A DNA stretch of 64,000 bases from Aureibacillus halotolerans (GCF_004363045.1 NZ_SNYJ01000002.1:404020-468019); one strand, 5' to 3'; positions 1-14,306 are shown, counted from the first letter of the stretch. Notes: generated by a model from the sequence alone, not told the origin. Made by a program: numbers and translations.

Positions 1-1034
1 CGGTCATTTCACACGGGTTTACTTTGGATGGCGAGGGCCGGAAAATGAGTAAATCGCTCGGCAATACCATTTCGCCTGACGATGTTTCTAAGCGTTTAGG
101 AGCCGATATTTTACGCCTTTGGGTCGCATCATCGGATTACCAAGCAGACGTACGAGTGTCAGATGAAATTTTGAAACAGGTCGCAGAGGCGTACCGGAAA
201 ATCCGTAATACGATCCGTTTCCTCCTCGGCAACCTTGCTGATTTTAATCCTGAACAAGATCGTATTGACTTGAATGAACTCAAGAGCGTGGATCGCTATA
301 TTCATTCAAAACGCCAAAAGCTCATTGAAACTGTAAAAGCAGCGTATGATCGCTATGACTTCTCATCCGTGTACCAAGCGATCCATCACTTTTGTTCCAT
401 TGAGTTGAGTGCTTTTTATATGGATTTTGCGAAGGATGTATTGTACATTGAGGGGGCAAACCATCCGCGCCGCCGTGCAATTCAGACGGTAATGCATGAT
501 TCGGTTATTGATATTGTAAAGCTCTTGGCGCCAATCATCCCGCACACGATGGACGAGGCGTGGTCACATATGAGCTTTGTGAAAGAAGAAAGTGTTCATT
601 TATCAGATATGCCAGAGGCGTTATTAAATGAAGTCAATGAAGACGATCTTGCCTATTGGGATCAATTTATGAACCTGCGGAATGATGTTTTAAAAGCACT
701 AGAAAATGCCCGAAACGAGAAAGTAATTGGCAAGTCTTTGCAAGCGCAAGTCGACATTGCGCCTAAAACGAAGGAAGCAAGAGCGATTCTAGAGGCAGCC
801 GATGACCTTGAGCAGTTGTTTATCGTCTCAGGCGTTACGTTGTTGCCTGCTTTAGAAGGAAACGGCGTGCACTCCTGTGAACTCGTTGATGTTCGTGTTA
901 CTGCTAAAGAAGGAAAGCGTTGTGAACGGTGCTGGACAGTGACAGATGCCATCGGATCGCACGCCACGTATCCTGATCTTTGCTCTCGATGTGCCGCTGT
1001 TGTTGAAACGCTCGATATTGACATCGAGGACTAG
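1..1034 (+). CDS. ileS: Isoleucyl-tRNA synthetase, C-terminal part (5' end outside window)
   Basis: Class I aminoacyl-tRNA synthetase that charges tRNA-Ile in the cytoplasm. The frame is open from base 3 to the left edge, so the gene starts before the window and only about 343 C-terminal codons are seen. The KMSKS ATP-binding loop is encoded at 42-56. The anticodon-binding helical region follows. The C-terminus carries a zinc-finger pattern CERCW (about 921-935) and CSRC (about 981-992), as in bacterial IleRS. The TTG at 24 is internal, not the start. The neighbour lspA follows after 50 bases, the usual ileS-lspA order in Bacillus. Confidence 0.97.
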   Translation, partial: VISHGFTLDGEGRKMSKSLGNTISPDDVSKRLGADILRLWVASSDYQADVRVSDEILKQVAEAYRKIRNTIRFLLGNLADFNPEQDRIDLNELKSVDRYIHSKRQKLIETVKAAYDRYDFSSVYQAIHHFCSIELSAFYMDFAKDVLYIEGANHPRRRAIQTVMHDSVIDIVKLLAPIIPHTMDEAWSHMSFVKEESVHLSDMPEALLNEVNEDDLAYWDQFMNLRNDVLKALENARNEKVIGKSLQAQVDIAPKTKEARAILEAADDLEQLFIVSGVTLLPALEGNGVHSCELVDVRVTAKEGKRCERCWTVTDAIGSHATYPDLCSRCAAVVETLDIDIED

Positions 1035-1084
1035 AACGAGTGCAGTGGATGGATGGTCCAGGCATTGAATAGGAGATGAAAACG

Positions 1085-1552
1085 ATGTGGTATTACCTGC
1101 TTGCAGTGCTTATTATTGCCATTGATCAGGTCACAAAATGGTTTGTTGTTCGCTATATGGAAGTAACGGAAAGCATCCCCGTTCTCGGCGATTTTTTTCA
1201 CATTACCTCTCATCGAAATCGAGGGGCGGCTTGGGGAATTCTTGAAGGGCATATGACATTTTTCTATATCGTCACAATTCTTGTCGTGATCGCTGTTGTG
1301 TATTATATGCAAACCTACGGCCGCCATCGTCCTCTTGCTGGATTGGCCCTCGGCTTCATCCTTGGAGGAGCGATTGGCAATTTCATTGATCGATTGTTTC
1401 GCAAAGAAGTCGTTGATTTTTTTGATTTCTTCATTCCAGTAATCGACTATAATTACCCGATTTTTAATATCGCAGACTCGGCTTTAGTGGTTGGTGTCAT
1501 ATTAATGATAATCCAATCATTTCGTGAAAAGCCGAAAGAGAGGACGGCATAA
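1085..1552 (+). CDS. lspA: Lipoprotein signal peptidase II
   Basis: Membrane aspartyl protease that removes signal peptides from diacylglyceryl-modified prolipoproteins. The 155-residue product has four hydrophobic segments. The two conserved Asp motifs are visible: GNFIDR and FNIADSALVVG, which in the family hold the catalytic pair. I chose ATG 1085 rather than ATG 1076 because AGGAG ends directly against 1076 but lies 8 bases before 1085, and the resulting MWYYLLA start matches family N-termini. Clients in this window include the lipoproteins at 14307 and 38323. rluD follows without a gap. Confidence 0.96.
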   Translation: MWYYLLAVLIIAIDQVTKWFVVRYMEVTESIPVLGDFFHITSHRNRGAAWGILEGHMTFFYIVTILVVIAVVYYMQTYGRHRPLAGLALGFILGGAIGNFIDRLFRKEVVDFFDFFIPVIDYNYPIFNIADSALVVGVILMIIQSFREKPKERTA

Positions 1553-2476
1553 TTGGTGAGTGAAGAAACCATTGAATTCATTGTGGAAGACAGTGCTAAG
1601 GGAGAGCGGCTTGATAAATGGCTGTCTGCTCAGTTGGCGGATGTCTCGCGGAGTCAAATCCAAGGCTGGATTGAAGGGGAGCATGTCGTCGTAAACGATG
1701 TTTTCCCAAAGGCAAAACAAAAAGTGATGCCGAACGATGCTATTGTCATCCGCGTTCCGGAGCCAGTTGTACTGGATGTCGTGCCAGAGGATATTCCAAT
1801 TGAAATCACTTATGAGGATGAAGATGTTCTCGTCGTGAACAAGCCATCTGGGATGGTCATTCACCCAGCACCAGGTCACCCTAATGGAACGCTAGTGAAT
1901 GCATTAATGTTTCATTGCACAAATCTATCGGGTATAAACGGTGTGCTTCGACCAGGTATAGTTCACCGTCTTGATAAAGACACATCTGGCCTTTTAATGG
2001 TCGCAAAAAATGACAAGGCACATGAGTTGCTCGTCCGACAGCTCCAAGACCGGAGTGTACAAAGACAATACCAAGCGATTGTACACGGCACTTTTTCTCA
2101 TGATACAGGCACGATTAATGCGTCGATTGGCCGTGATGAAAAGGATCGACAAAAAATGGCTATCGTTAGTTCTGGAGGAAAGCAAGCAATCACTCATTTT
2201 GAAGTGATTGAAGCCCTTGGAGAGTATAGCCTTGTGACGTGTAAGCTTGAAACAGGTCGAACGCATCAAATCCGTGTACACATGAACTACATCGGCCACC
2301 CGGTCGCTGGAGATCCAAAGTATGGGAAGAAAAACACAATGGACTGTGATGGACAGGCGCTCCATGCAGGTGTGCTAGGGTTTACCCATCCAACAAGCAA
2401 AGAGTTTATTTCGTTCTCTGCTCCGCCACCCGCAGTGTTTGTACAGCTTGTCGAAAAGTTGCGAAGCATGTCTTGA
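1553..2476 (+). CDS. rluD: RluD-family 23S rRNA pseudouridine synthase
   Basis: Pseudouridine synthase of the RluA/RluC/RluD family (YlyB in B. subtilis), isomerising uridines in RNA, probably large-subunit rRNA. An N-terminal S4 RNA-binding domain (ERLDKWL onward, about residues 16-70) is followed by the catalytic domain with HRLDKDTSG, whose Asp is the family nucleophile. Length 307 is normal. TTG 1553 or GTG 1556 could each be the start; AAGAGAGGA lies about 10 bases upstream. The stop codon overlaps the -35 box of the pyr promoter. The exact target uridine cannot be told from the sequence. Confidence 0.93.
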   Translation: MVSEETIEFIVEDSAKGERLDKWLSAQLADVSRSQIQGWIEGEHVVVNDVFPKAKQKVMPNDAIVIRVPEPVVLDVVPEDIPIEITYEDEDVLVVNKPSGMVIHPAPGHPNGTLVNALMFHCTNLSGINGVLRPGIVHRLDKDTSGLLMVAKNDKAHELLVRQLQDRSVQRQYQAIVHGTFSHDTGTINASIGRDEKDRQKMAIVSSGGKQAITHFEVIEALGEYSLVTCKLETGRTHQIRVHMNYIGHPVAGDPKYGKKNTMDCDGQALHAGVLGFTHPTSKEFISFSAPPPAVFVQLVEKLRSMS

Positions 2477-2501
2477 CGAGTCGTGGTGTGTCTACTATAC
2501 T
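2473..2501 (+). promoter_or_regulatory. Sigma-A promoter of the pyr operon
   Basis: TTGACG (2473-2478) and TATACT (2496-2501) are separated by 17 bases. The -35 box overlaps the rluD stop codon. Transcription from here would enter the first pyr attenuator leader. Confidence 0.8.
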
Positions 2502-2519
2502 TAAGACATATACGAATAG

Positions 2520-2646
2520 GCCTTTAAACTCGTCCCGTGAGACGTAGAAAGGATCGGTTGTCAGAACAGCTTTTATTGTTCTGATCATTTGCAGCATGCA
2601 AAAACCCTTTTGATCTCACGCGGGATTAAAAGGGTTTTTTGTTTTG
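2520..2646 (+). promoter_or_regulatory. PyrR-type transcription attenuator 1 (pyr leader)
   Basis: The leader contains a conserved PyrR-binding style element with TCCCGTGAGA (2533-2542). A perfect 8-bp hairpin, TCAGAACA with TGTTCTGA (2561-2584), follows. Last is an intrinsic terminator: AAAACCCTTTT pairs with TAAAAGGGTTTT (2601-2638) and is followed by a T-run. The terminator loop carries TCTCACGCGGGA (2615-2626), complementary with one mismatch or bulge to TCCCGTGAGA, so the two can pair in an alternative structure. By analogy with B. subtilis, UMP-bound PyrR would stabilise the upstream element and allow termination. Confidence 0.85.
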
Positions 2647-2691
2647 CATGACTGATCTATGCAATGACAATGAGGCGATGGCCCACAGTAG

Positions 2692-3270
<579 letters not shown>

Positions 3271-3378
3271 ACGACCCTTTTAAGCGATGTCCCGTGAGGC
3301 GTCTAAGGGGTGAACTGCACAACTGTGAGTTGTGTAGTCCCCTCCTGCGCTCATTAAAATGCCAGGAGGTTTTTGTTT
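3271..3378 (+). promoter_or_regulatory. PyrR-type transcription attenuator 2 (pyrR-pyrP)
   Basis: The same conserved element recurs as GTCCCGTGAGGCGTCTAAGG (3290-3309). It is followed by a small hairpin, ACAAC with GTTGT (about 3319-3333), and a terminator in which CCTCCTG (3341-3347) pairs with CAGGAGG (3363-3369) ahead of TTTTTGTTT. The pyrP ribosome site AAGGAG lies just downstream. The shared core with attenuator 1 supports control by the same PyrR. Confidence 0.83.
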
Positions 3379-3410
3379 GTAAGAAGAGATATAAAAGGAG
3401 ACCTGTTCAC

Positions 3411-4709
3411 ATGAAAGAACCAACATACGACATTCACGAACGCCCACCCCTTCACCGGTGGCTCATCTTTTCCTTTCAACATCTATTTGCAATGGTTGGG
3501 GCGACGGTTCTCGTTCCCTACTTAACAGGTCTTGATCCGGCGGTGGCTCTTGTTACAAGCGGTATTGGTACGCTGACATATATCCTGATTACTAAAGGTC
3601 AAATTCCAGCTTATCTTGGGTCATCCTTCGCATTTATACAACCAATTTCGGCGGCGATTGCCAATGTAGGCATTGATGCCGCAATGTTAGGCGCATTTTT
3701 GGCTGGTCTAGTGTACGGGATCGTATCGCTTTTTATTCTTTCGTTTGGTACAGAGTGGCTTCTTAAACTATTGCCACCCATTGTGGTCGGTCCGGTCATT
3801 ATGGTCATTGGCCTCGGACTAGCCCCTACTGCCGTGAGTAATGCCATGAATGTAAACGGCGAATACAGTTTGCTCCATTTTTCAGTCGCTGCGGTGACGC
3901 TGCTTATTTGTATCATTGCTGCGATGTATTTTAAAGGCATTTTTGGACTTGTCCCCGTCCTTTTCGGAATGGTCGGTGGCTATCTTTATGCCGTAGCGAT
4001 GGGCATCGTTGATTTTTCACCTGTCGCAGAGGCCGCATGGTTCTCTGTGCCGCAGTTTTCAATTCCGTTTGTAACTTATACGCCGACCTGGCAATGGGGT
4101 ATCGCGATTGCTATGGTGCCGGTTGCTGTCGTCACCTTTGCTGAACACACAGGTCATCAGCTCGTTTTAAGCAAAGTCACCGGACGTAACACATTAAAGA
4201 AACCTGGCCTTCATCGTTCTATTGCCGGCGATGGCATTGCTGTCATGATCTCCTCCCTTTTAGGTGGACCGCCAAACACAACCTACGGTGAAAACATTGG
4301 TGTGTTGGCGATCACAAGGGTATTCAGCGTGTATGTGATTGGAGGAGCCGCTGTTATCGCCATTTTGTTTGGTTTTTCAGCGAAAGTATCCGCTTTAATC
4401 TCGTCGATTCCACCAGCAGTGATGGGCGGGGCATCCATTCTTTTATTTGGAATCATTGCCTCCTCAGGCTTGCGCATGCTGATAGACAATCGAATTGACT
4501 TCAATGAAAATCGAAACCTCGTCATTTCTTCTGTCATCCTCGTCATTGGAGTTGGCGGTGCTATGATTCGAATTGAAGGGTTCGAGCTTTCCGGAATGGC
4601 ACTCGCAACGATTACTGGAATCGTGCTGAACCTTGTTTTGCCAGGGAGAGTCAGTGCGGGCTCAATGGCGCTCAATCAGCAACAAAGTGATGACGATTCT
4701 GCTGCATAA
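3411..4709 (+). CDS. pyrP: Uracil permease
   Basis: Nucleobase:cation symporter of the NCS2 family that imports uracil, the salvage branch of the operon. The product has 432 residues and about 12 to 14 hydrophobic segments, with the family stretches AYLGSSFAFI, GGPPNTTYGEN and GIIASSGLRML. ATG 3411 is preceded by AAGGAG at a 10-base spacing. An in-frame extension upstream runs through the attenuator and is not coding. The ending is polar and Asp/Gln-rich. Confidence 0.95.
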   Translation: MKEPTYDIHERPPLHRWLIFSFQHLFAMVGATVLVPYLTGLDPAVALVTSGIGTLTYILITKGQIPAYLGSSFAFIQPISAAIANVGIDAAMLGAFLAGLVYGIVSLFILSFGTEWLLKLLPPIVVGPVIMVIGLGLAPTAVSNAMNVNGEYSLLHFSVAAVTLLICIIAAMYFKGIFGLVPVLFGMVGGYLYAVAMGIVDFSPVAEAAWFSVPQFSIPFVTYTPTWQWGIAIAMVPVAVVTFAEHTGHQLVLSKVTGRNTLKKPGLHRSIAGDGIAVMISSLLGGPPNTTYGENIGVLAITRVFSVYVIGGAAVIAILFGFSAKVSALISSIPPAVMGGASILLFGIIASSGLRMLIDNRIDFNENRNLVISSVILVIGVGGAMIRIEGFELSGMALATITGIVLNLVLPGRVSAGSMALNQQQSDDDSAA

Positions 4710-4749
4710 GTGATTTAGACGATAGTCGTAGGATAGGGAGGTTGTATGA

Positions 4750-5688
4750 ATGAAGCATATGCTCACGTTGCAACATGTAAGGAATGAGGAACTTTGGGAG
4801 CTCATCTTACGTGCCGATGAATTTGCGAAAAACAAGCATCCATTACAAACACCACAGCACTTTGTGGCCAATCTCTTTTTTGAAGCGAGTACACGAACAA
4901 AATGTAGCTTTGAAGTCGCTGAGCGAAAGCTAGGGCTATCGATTATCCCTTTTGAAGCCTCGACCAGTTCTGTGGAAAAGGGGGAGTCACTGTATGATAC
5001 AGTTAAAACCCTAGAAGCCATTGGCGTTGACCTTGTTGTGATTCGCCATCCTCGGGAGCAGTTTTATGCGCCGCTGATGGAACAAACCTCTTGTGCCCTC
5101 GTCAACGCTGGCGATGGCTGTGGAGACCATCCGACACAATCGCTGCTTGATCTATTGACTATCTATCAGGAGTTTGGTGGGTTTAAAGACCTCAACATTG
5201 TCATCGCTGGCGATATACGACATAGCCGCGTGGCACGATCGAATGTCCAAATGCTGCACCGCTTAGGGGCTAAGGTCATGCTTAGCGGGCCAGAACGATG
5301 GCGTGATACGATGTTAGAACAGTCCGCGCCTTATCGATCTTTTTCTCAGGCAGTCAGGGAAGCCGATGTTGTGATGATGCTCCGTGTACAAAAGGAACGT
5401 CATGACAATCAACTGCTTGAAACGAACTACTTAGAACAGCACGGGTTGTCAGAAGAGCGCGCTGCAACAATGAAGCCTACTGCCATTGTGATGCATCCAG
5501 CCCCAGTAAATCGTGGAATTGAGCTCGCTGATGCACTTGTCGAAGCGCCAAACTCACGCATTTTTAAACAAATGGAAAATGGTGTTTACGCGCGCATGGC
5601 TGTTATACGTTCAATACTTGAAACCAAAAGGAGAGAATTAACGCATGGGTATCGTATTCAAGCGAGTCAAACTGTATCAAGCATCTGA
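4750..5688 (+). CDS. pyrB: Aspartate carbamoyltransferase catalytic subunit
   Basis: Condenses carbamoyl phosphate and aspartate, the first committed step to UMP. The carbamoyl-phosphate signature [16 protein letters not shown] and the family [10 protein letters not shown] motif are present. AGGGAGG lies about 8 bases before ATG 4750. The 312-residue protein runs 44 bases past the start of pyrC, a long overlap for this operon. No attenuator is visible in the 40 bases between pyrP and this gene, unlike the B. subtilis operon. Confidence 0.97.
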   Translation: MKHMLTLQHVRNEELWELILRADEFAKNKHPLQTPQHFVANLFFEASTRTKCSFEVAERKLGLSIIPFEASTSSVEKGESLYDTVKTLEAIGVDLVVIRHPREQFYAPLMEQTSCALVNAGDGCGDHPTQSLLDLLTIYQEFGGFKDLNIVIAGDIRHSRVARSNVQMLHRLGAKVMLSGPERWRDTMLEQSAPYRSFSQAVREADVVMMLRVQKERHDNQLLETNYLEQHGLSEERAATMKPTAIVMHPAPVNRGIELADALVEAPNSRIFKQMENGVYARMAVIRSILETKRRELTHGYRIQASQTVSSI

Positions 5689-6928
5689 GCATTTGGTGGA
5701 CGTGTTTATTTCCGAGGGACGAATTGAAAAGATTGCTGCGACTACACTATCGAGTAACGATGGTTATGAGATTATTGAAGGCAATGAACGTACACTCCTC
5801 CCAGGTCTAGTTGACGTCCATGTACATTTGCGCGAGCCCGGTGGCGAGAAAAAGGAAACGATTGAAACCGGCTCAAATGCGGCAGCCCGTGGCGGATTTA
5901 CAACCATTTGTGCGATGCCTAATACGCGCCCTGTGCCAGATTCGTTAGACGCACTTGAGGGCATCCTAGGACGTATGCAGGAGAAAGGCGTTGTTCGGGT
6001 TCTACCTTATGCTGCGATCACAAGAAACCAAGCCGGAAAAGAGTTAGTAGATGTTGAAGGTCTAGCGAAGATGGGTGCCTTTGCTTTCACAGATGATGGC
6101 GTCGGGGTACAAAGTGCGGGTCAAATGCTAAAAGCAATGAAGGCAGCGTCTGCGGCAGGTAAGGCGATCGTTGCTCATTGTGAAGACAACACATTATTGA
6201 ATGGCGGTTCCTTCCATGATGGAAAAAAAGCAGCCGAGCTAGGGTTGTCCGGAATTTCTTCCATTTCGGAGGCTGTGCATATTGCGCGCGACGTGCTGCT
6301 TGCTGAAGCAGCCAATTGTCATTATCATGTGTGCCATATTTCAACGAAGGAATCTGTCCGCGTCGTTCGTGATGCTAAAAAAGCGGGTATTCGTGTAACA
6401 GCTGAGGTCACGCCACACCATTTGCTGCTCTGTGAGGACGACATCCCTGGCGTGGATCCACAGTACAAAATGAATCCACCGTTACGTGCTAAGGCAGACC
6501 AAGACGCACTATGGGAAGGGCTACTGGATGGCACGATCGACATCATTGCTACAGATCACGCACCTCATACAGAGGAAGAAAAGGCGAATGATCTTCATCA
6601 CGCACCGTTTGGCATCGTTGGTCTGGAGACAGCGTTCCCGCTGCTCTACACGCACCTTGTGAAAACAGGGAAGGCATCGCTCGCTCAACTCGTTCACTGG
6701 CTGTCTACGAAGCCAGCAGAGCTGTTCCAATTAGATGCTGGAACGATCAATGTTGGTGCTGTAGCTGATCTGACGCTCGTTGATGTCGAAAAGGTGACCG
6801 ACATTGATACAACTGCTTTTGCTTCAAAAGGGAAAAACACACCATTTCAAGACTGGACATGTCAAGGCTGGCCAGTTGCCACGATGGTCAACGGACAAAT
6901 CGTGTGGAGAGAGGACGATCAAAGATGA
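5645..6928 (+). CDS. pyrC: Dihydroorotase
   Basis: Zinc amidohydrolase that cyclises carbamoyl-aspartate to dihydroorotate. The metal-binding [10 protein letters not shown] motif is near residue 60 and the catalytic ATDHAPHT motif near residue 300. Length 427 fits the type I bacterial enzyme. AAAGGAGAG precedes ATG 5645 at about 9 bases, inside pyrB, which supports translational coupling. The 3' end shares ATGA with pyrAA. Confidence 0.97.
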   Translation: MGIVFKRVKLYQASEHLVDVFISEGRIEKIAATTLSSNDGYEIIEGNERTLLPGLVDVHVHLREPGGEKKETIETGSNAAARGGFTTICAMPNTRPVPDSLDALEGILGRMQEKGVVRVLPYAAITRNQAGKELVDVEGLAKMGAFAFTDDGVGVQSAGQMLKAMKAASAAGKAIVAHCEDNTLLNGGSFHDGKKAAELGLSGISSISEAVHIARDVLLAEAANCHYHVCHISTKESVRVVRDAKKAGIRVTAEVTPHHLLLCEDDIPGVDPQYKMNPPLRAKADQDALWEGLLDGTIDIIATDHAPHTEEEKANDLHHAPFGIVGLETAFPLLYTHLVKTGKASLAQLVHWLSTKPAELFQLDAGTINVGAVADLTLVDVEKVTDIDTTAFASKGKNTPFQDWTCQGWPVATMVNGQIVWREDDQR

Positions 6929-8022
6929 AGAAACAATTGTTGCTAGAAGATGGATCAGTGTTTATCGGTGAAGCGTTTGGCGATCAAAGGGATATTGTCG
7001 GCGAAGTCGTATTTAATACAGGAATGACAGGCTATCAGGAAATTCTGTCGGACCCATCCTATTGTGCACAGCTTGTAACACTCACCTACCCATTAATCGG
7101 AAATTACGGCATAAATCGTGATGATTTTGAATCCATTTCTCCGTCGGTCGGAGCGTTGATCGTAAAAGAGGCTGCGCTTCATCCGTCGAATTGGCGTAAT
7201 GAGGAAACGTTAGATTCCTTTTTAAAAGCCAAAAGCATCCCGGGGTTAAGTGGTATTGATACCCGACGTCTTACACGTTTAATTCGCCAACATGGAACAT
7301 TAAAAGGCATGATTTGTCCATTGGAGACATCCGTAGAGGATGGTATGGCTTTGCTTAAAGAGACGCCTCTACCGACAAAGCAAGTACGCGAAGTGTCAAC
7401 ACGTTCTTCCTATAGTGCACCAGGTCGTGGCGATCGGGTCGTTCTAATTGATTATGGAATGAAGCACGGCATTTTACGAGAACTTACTGCACGGGGCTGT
7501 GACGTTGTCGTCGTTCCTTTTAACGCGACGGTTGAGGAAGTGCTACGATTGCATCCTGATGGGGTGATGCTCTCCAACGGTCCAGGCAACCCGGAGGATG
7601 TGCCCGAAGCTGTTGAAACGGTTAAAGCTTTGATTGGCAAAGTCCCTCTCTTTGGAATTTGTTTAGGCCATCAATTGTTCGCTCTTGCCGCAGGTGCACG
7701 GACGACAAAAATGAAATTTGGTCATCGTGGATCAAATCATCCAGTCCAAGACTTAAAAACGGGCAAAGTTGACATTACATCGCAAAACCATGGCTATACC
7801 GTTGAAGAATCTTCACTCGATGGTCTAAATATTGAGGTTACCCATCGTGCTCTAAATGATGGAACGATTGAAGGGCTTCGTCACAAACACGAACGTGCCT
7901 TCTCTGTGCAGTACCATCCAGAAGCCTCACCTGGCCCAGAGGACGCCAACCATCTGTTTGAAACGTTTATGGAAATGATACAGACTCATAAGGAGGAGAC
8001 ATCTCATGTCAAAGCGTACTGA
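6925..8022 (+). CDS. pyrAA: Carbamoyl-phosphate synthase small (glutaminase) subunit, pyrimidine-type
   Basis: Releases ammonia from glutamine for the large subunit. The class I amidotransferase triad is visible: Cys in GICLGHQ, and His and Glu in [12 protein letters not shown] 6925 overlaps the pyrC stop as ATGA and follows a GGAGAGAGGA purine stretch; an in-frame upstream extension from 6859 is not needed. Length 365 matches pyrAA/carA. It overlaps the next gene by 17 bases. Confidence 0.96.
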   Translation: MKKQLLLEDGSVFIGEAFGDQRDIVGEVVFNTGMTGYQEILSDPSYCAQLVTLTYPLIGNYGINRDDFESISPSVGALIVKEAALHPSNWRNEETLDSFLKAKSIPGLSGIDTRRLTRLIRQHGTLKGMICPLETSVEDGMALLKETPLPTKQVREVSTRSSYSAPGRGDRVVLIDYGMKHGILRELTARGCDVVVVPFNATVEEVLRLHPDGVMLSNGPGNPEDVPEAVETVKALIGKVPLFGICLGHQLFALAAGARTTKMKFGHRGSNHPVQDLKTGKVDITSQNHGYTVEESSLDGLNIEVTHRALNDGTIEGLRHKHERAFSVQYHPEASPGPEDANHLFETFMEMIQTHKEETSHVKAY

Positions 8023-11000
8023 CATTAAAAAAATTCTCGTTATCGGGTCAGGTCCAATCATTATTGGACAAGCGGCTGAATTTGATTATGCAGGCACACA
8101 GGCTTGCCAAGCACTAAAAGAGGAAGGCTATGAAGTCGTCCTAGTGAACTCAAATCCAGCAACAATTATGACAGATACAACAACGGCAGATGCGGTTTAT
8201 ATCGAACCATTAACGCTAGAGTTTGTTGCGAAGATTATTCGTAAGGAACGCCCTGATGCATTGCTTCCAACTTTAGGTGGACAGACTGGCTTGAATTTAG
8301 CGGTTGAGCTTTACAATGATGGGGTGCTTGAGGAGTGCGGTGTTGAAATCCTTGGAACAAAGCTATCAGCCATTCAAAAAGCTGAAGACCGGGACTTATT
8401 CCGTCAGCTCATGAATGAGTTGAACGAGCCTGTTCCTGAAAGTGACATCATTCATACACTCGAGGAAGCTCGTTCATTTGCCGCTAAAATTGGTTTTCCT
8501 GTCATCGTTCGTCCTGCCTACACACTTGGCGGAACAGGAGGAGGCATTTGTAAGGATGCAGAAGAGTTGGACGAAATCGTACAAAGCGGTTTAAAGTACA
8601 GCCCTGTCACACAATGTCTCATTGAAAAAAGCATTGCCGGATTAAAAGAAGTTGAATATGAAGTGATGAGAGATAGCGAAGGTCAGGCGATCGTCGTTTG
8701 TAACATGGAAAACTTTGATCCTGTGGGCGTGCACACAGGCGATTCAATCGTTGTTGCACCTAGCCAAACGCTAAGTGATAGAGAATACCAGTTGCTTCGA
8801 AATGTATCTTTGAACATTATTCGTGCCCTTGAAATTGAGGGAGGTTGTAACGTACAGCTTGCCCTTGATCCAGACAGCTTTCAATATTATGTCATTGAAG
8901 TAAATCCACGCGTCAGTCGTTCGTCTGCCTTAGCATCAAAAGCAACAGGCTATCCGATTGCGAAGCTTGCGGCGAAAATCGCTGTTGGGTTAAGCCTAGC
9001 AGAGATGAAAAATCCGGTAACGGGGAAGACGTTTGCTTGCTTTGAGCCTGCGCTTGATTATATCGTCACAAAAATTCCTCGCTGGCCATTTGATAAATTT
9101 GAATCGGCGAACCGCAAGCTTGGTACACAAATGAAAGCGACAGGGGAAGTTATGGCAATTGGCCGTAGCTTTGAGGAATCGTTGCAGAAGGCGATTCGCA
9201 GCCTTGAAACCGATGTCGACGAGCTTCTACACGATTCGTTCCGTGAGGTGGAGGATTCGGAAATTCGCAGGCGTATCGTTGAGGCAGACGATGAGCGTTT
9301 GTTCCTCTTTGCCGAGGCATTGCGACGCGATTGGTCGATCAATGACCTTCATCGGTTAACAAAGGTGGATTTTTTCTTCCTTCACAAGCTCGCTGGTTTG
9401 GTGTCGTTTGAAAAAGCCTTGTCAGGCGCTGTGAATGACATTGAAATGCTCCAATTGGCTAAAGAAAAAGGCTTCTCAGATAAAACCATTGCTCGTGCAT
9501 GGAACATGTCAGAGGCGGAAGTCAATGACCTTCGTCAAGCGAACATCATCAAGCCAGTTTACAAAATGGTCGACACCTGTGCGGCAGAATTTGAATCAAC
9601 AACACCATATTATTATGGGACATATGAGGAAGAAAACGAGTCCATTGTCACAGAGCGACCATCCATTATGGTGTTAGGCTCAGGACCGATTCGAATTGGT
9701 CAAGGAATTGAGTTTGACTACGCTACGGTTCACTGTGTCACGGCGATCAAGGAAGCCGGCTATGAATCCATTATTGTCAACAACAATCCTGAGACAGTGT
9801 CCACCGATTTCAGCATCTCGGACAAACTTTATTTTGAACCGTTGACCGTTGAAGATGTGATGCACATTGTCGATCTTGAAAAGCCACAAGGGGTCATCGT
9901 CCAGTTTGGTGGACAAACCGCCATTAATCTTGCTGAAGGTTTAGCCGAGCGAGGCGTAACGATTTTAGGAACGTCGTTGGATAATATGGACCGTGCGGAG
10001 GACAGAGATCGTTTCGAACAGGCGATGAAAGAACTACAGATTGCCCAGCCTGATGGAACAACGGTCACGTCTGTCGATGAAGCCATTGAAGCAGCTTCGG
10101 GCATCGGTTATCCTGTGCTCCTTCGTCCTTCCTATGTGCTTGGTGGACGTGCAATGGAGATTATCTACGAAGAATCTGAGTTGCTGCGCTATATGAAAAA
10201 CGCTGTGCGTGTTAGCCGTGACCACCCTGTATTGATTGACCGCTATCTAACAGGGAAAGAAATCGAAGTGGATGCCATTTGTGACGGTGAAAATGTCGTC
10301 ATTCCAGGTATTTTAGAACATATCGAGCGAGCGGGTGTCCACAGTGGGGATTCCATCGCGGTGTATCCACCTCAAAGCCTAAATGAAGTAGCCTTGAAAG
10401 AAATTGAGACGCAGACGATTGCCCTTGCAAAAGGCTTAGGGATCATTGGATTGTTAAACATTCAGTTTGTCATCCATAAGGATAAGGTGTTTGTGCTTGA
10501 GGTCAATCCGAGGTCTAGCCGCACGGTGCCGTTTTTGAGTAAGATTACAGGCGTGCCAATGGCCAATATAGCCACAAAGGTCATCCTTGGCCAAAAGCTG
10601 GCACAATGGGGCTACCAAACAGGGATTCAACCATTGGCGGAGGGGGTTTATGTGAAAGTTCCAGTATTCTCTTTCGCAAAACTTCGCCGGGTCGATATTA
10701 CGTTAGGTCCAGAAATGAAATCAACAGGAGAAGTCATGGGGCATGATCAAACGCTTGAGAAAGCTCTTTACAAGGGCTTGATCGCTTCAGGCATGAATGT
10801 TCCAGCCTATGGAACGATCTTGTTTACGATTGCCGACAAGGACAAAGAAGAAGCTGTGCCGATCGTTCGACGCTTTCAACAAATTGGCTTCAATGTTCTT
10901 GCGACAGAAGGCACAGCCGGAGAGTTAAAAGAGCAGGGCATTCATGTTGGTGTGGTAGAAAAAATCGGCGGGAGCGGTGAAACACTAATTGATGTCATTC

Positions 11001-11214
11001 GCAGTGGCAAAACGCACTTTGTTGTTAATACGTTGACAAAAGGCAAGCAACCCGCGCGTGATGGTTTCAGAATTCGTCGTGAGGCAGTCGAAAACGGTGT
11101 CGCCTGTTTGACATCACTCGATACAACAACAGCCATTTTACGTGTCTTGGAATCGATGAGCTTCCAAGCGCAACCAATGCCATCGTTTGCTCAGCTGAAG
11201 GAGGCCAACCTTCT

Positions 11215-11218
<4 letters not shown>
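8006..11218 (+). CDS. pyrAB: Carbamoyl-phosphate synthase large subunit, pyrimidine-type
   Basis: Makes carbamoyl phosphate from bicarbonate, ammonia and two ATP. The 1070-residue protein has the duplicated architecture: the nucleotide-fold motif [18 protein letters not shown] near residue 14 and its repeat [17 protein letters not shown] near residue 556. Both ATP-grasp halves are complete, and a C-terminal allosteric MGS-like domain follows. AAGGAGGAGA lies before ATG 8006. The stop overlaps pyrK as ATGA. Confidence 0.98.
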
Positions 11219-13599
<2,381 letters not shown>

Positions 13600-13601
13600 C
13601 G

Positions 13602-14234
13602 ATGACGTATGAAAAAGACGTAGCGAACGCATTACTCGATATCGGCGCCGTTGCGATCCAGCCGAAAGCCCCGTTTACGTGGTCATCAGGCTTGAAGTCG
13701 CCGATTTATTGTGACAACCGTTTGCTGATTAGTTACCCGACGATCCGTCGTTCGATTGCAAGTAAGCTAAAAGCGTCCATTGTCGAAGCTTTTGGCGACG
13801 TCGATGTCGTTGCAGGAACCGCAACAGCCGGGATTCCGCATGCCGCTTGGGTGAGTGAGCTGCTCGACTGCCCAATGGTGTATGTCCGTGGCAAAGCAAA
13901 AGCACACGGCACAGGTTCGCTTATTGAAGGCGTGATTCAAAAGGGTCAAAAAGTGGTGGTTATTGAGGATTTGCTTTCGACTGGACGCAGCGCGATAAGT
14001 GCCGTTGCCGCCTTGAGAGAAGAAGGCGCAGAAGTCGTTGGGATCGCCTCAATTTTCACATACCAGATGCAGGAATGTGAGCGCCAGCTACAAACAGCTA
14101 ACACGAAAGCCATTTCCTTGTCCTCCATTTCGGCCTTGCTTGAATTGGCAAAGGAACGTGGACTTGAGGAGAAAGAAGCTGAGGCAGTGCTCGCCTGGGT
14201 GCAAAAACCCGAAAAAGAAGACTGGCAGCTGTAA
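13602..14234 (+). CDS. pyrE: Orotate phosphoribosyltransferase
   Basis: Transfers the phosphoribosyl group of PRPP to orotate, giving OMP for PyrF. The PRPP motif VVVIEDLLSTG and the family segment FTWSSGLKSPIYCDNR are seen. ATG 13602 has GGGAGAG about 9 bases upstream. The 210-residue product has the normal size. It is the last gene of the operon and is followed by a clear terminator. Confidence 0.97.
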   Translation: MTYEKDVANALLDIGAVAIQPKAPFTWSSGLKSPIYCDNRLLISYPTIRRSIASKLKASIVEAFGDVDVVAGTATAGIPHAAWVSELLDCPMVYVRGKAKAHGTGSLIEGVIQKGQKVVVIEDLLSTGRSAISAVAALREEGAEVVGIASIFTYQMQECERQLQTANTKAISLSSISALLELAKERGLEEKEAEAVLAWVQKPEKEDWQL

Positions 14235-14246
14235 AGCGACAATACG

Positions 14247-14287
14247 AAAAGGATGACCTGCGTAAAGGGACGCGGGTCATCCTTTTT
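14247..14287 (+). terminator. Terminator of the pyr operon
   Basis: AAAAGGATGACC pairs with GGTCATCCTTTT across a short loop, with flanking A and T runs on both sides. It could also end the convergent lipoprotein gene at 14307-14915. Confidence 0.85.
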
Positions 14288-14306
14288 GTCTACGTGACGT
14301 GCCTCA

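Noticed and set aside
4710-4749. Third pyr attenuator
   Set aside because: The 40 bases hold a ribosome site but no PyrR element or terminator hairpin.
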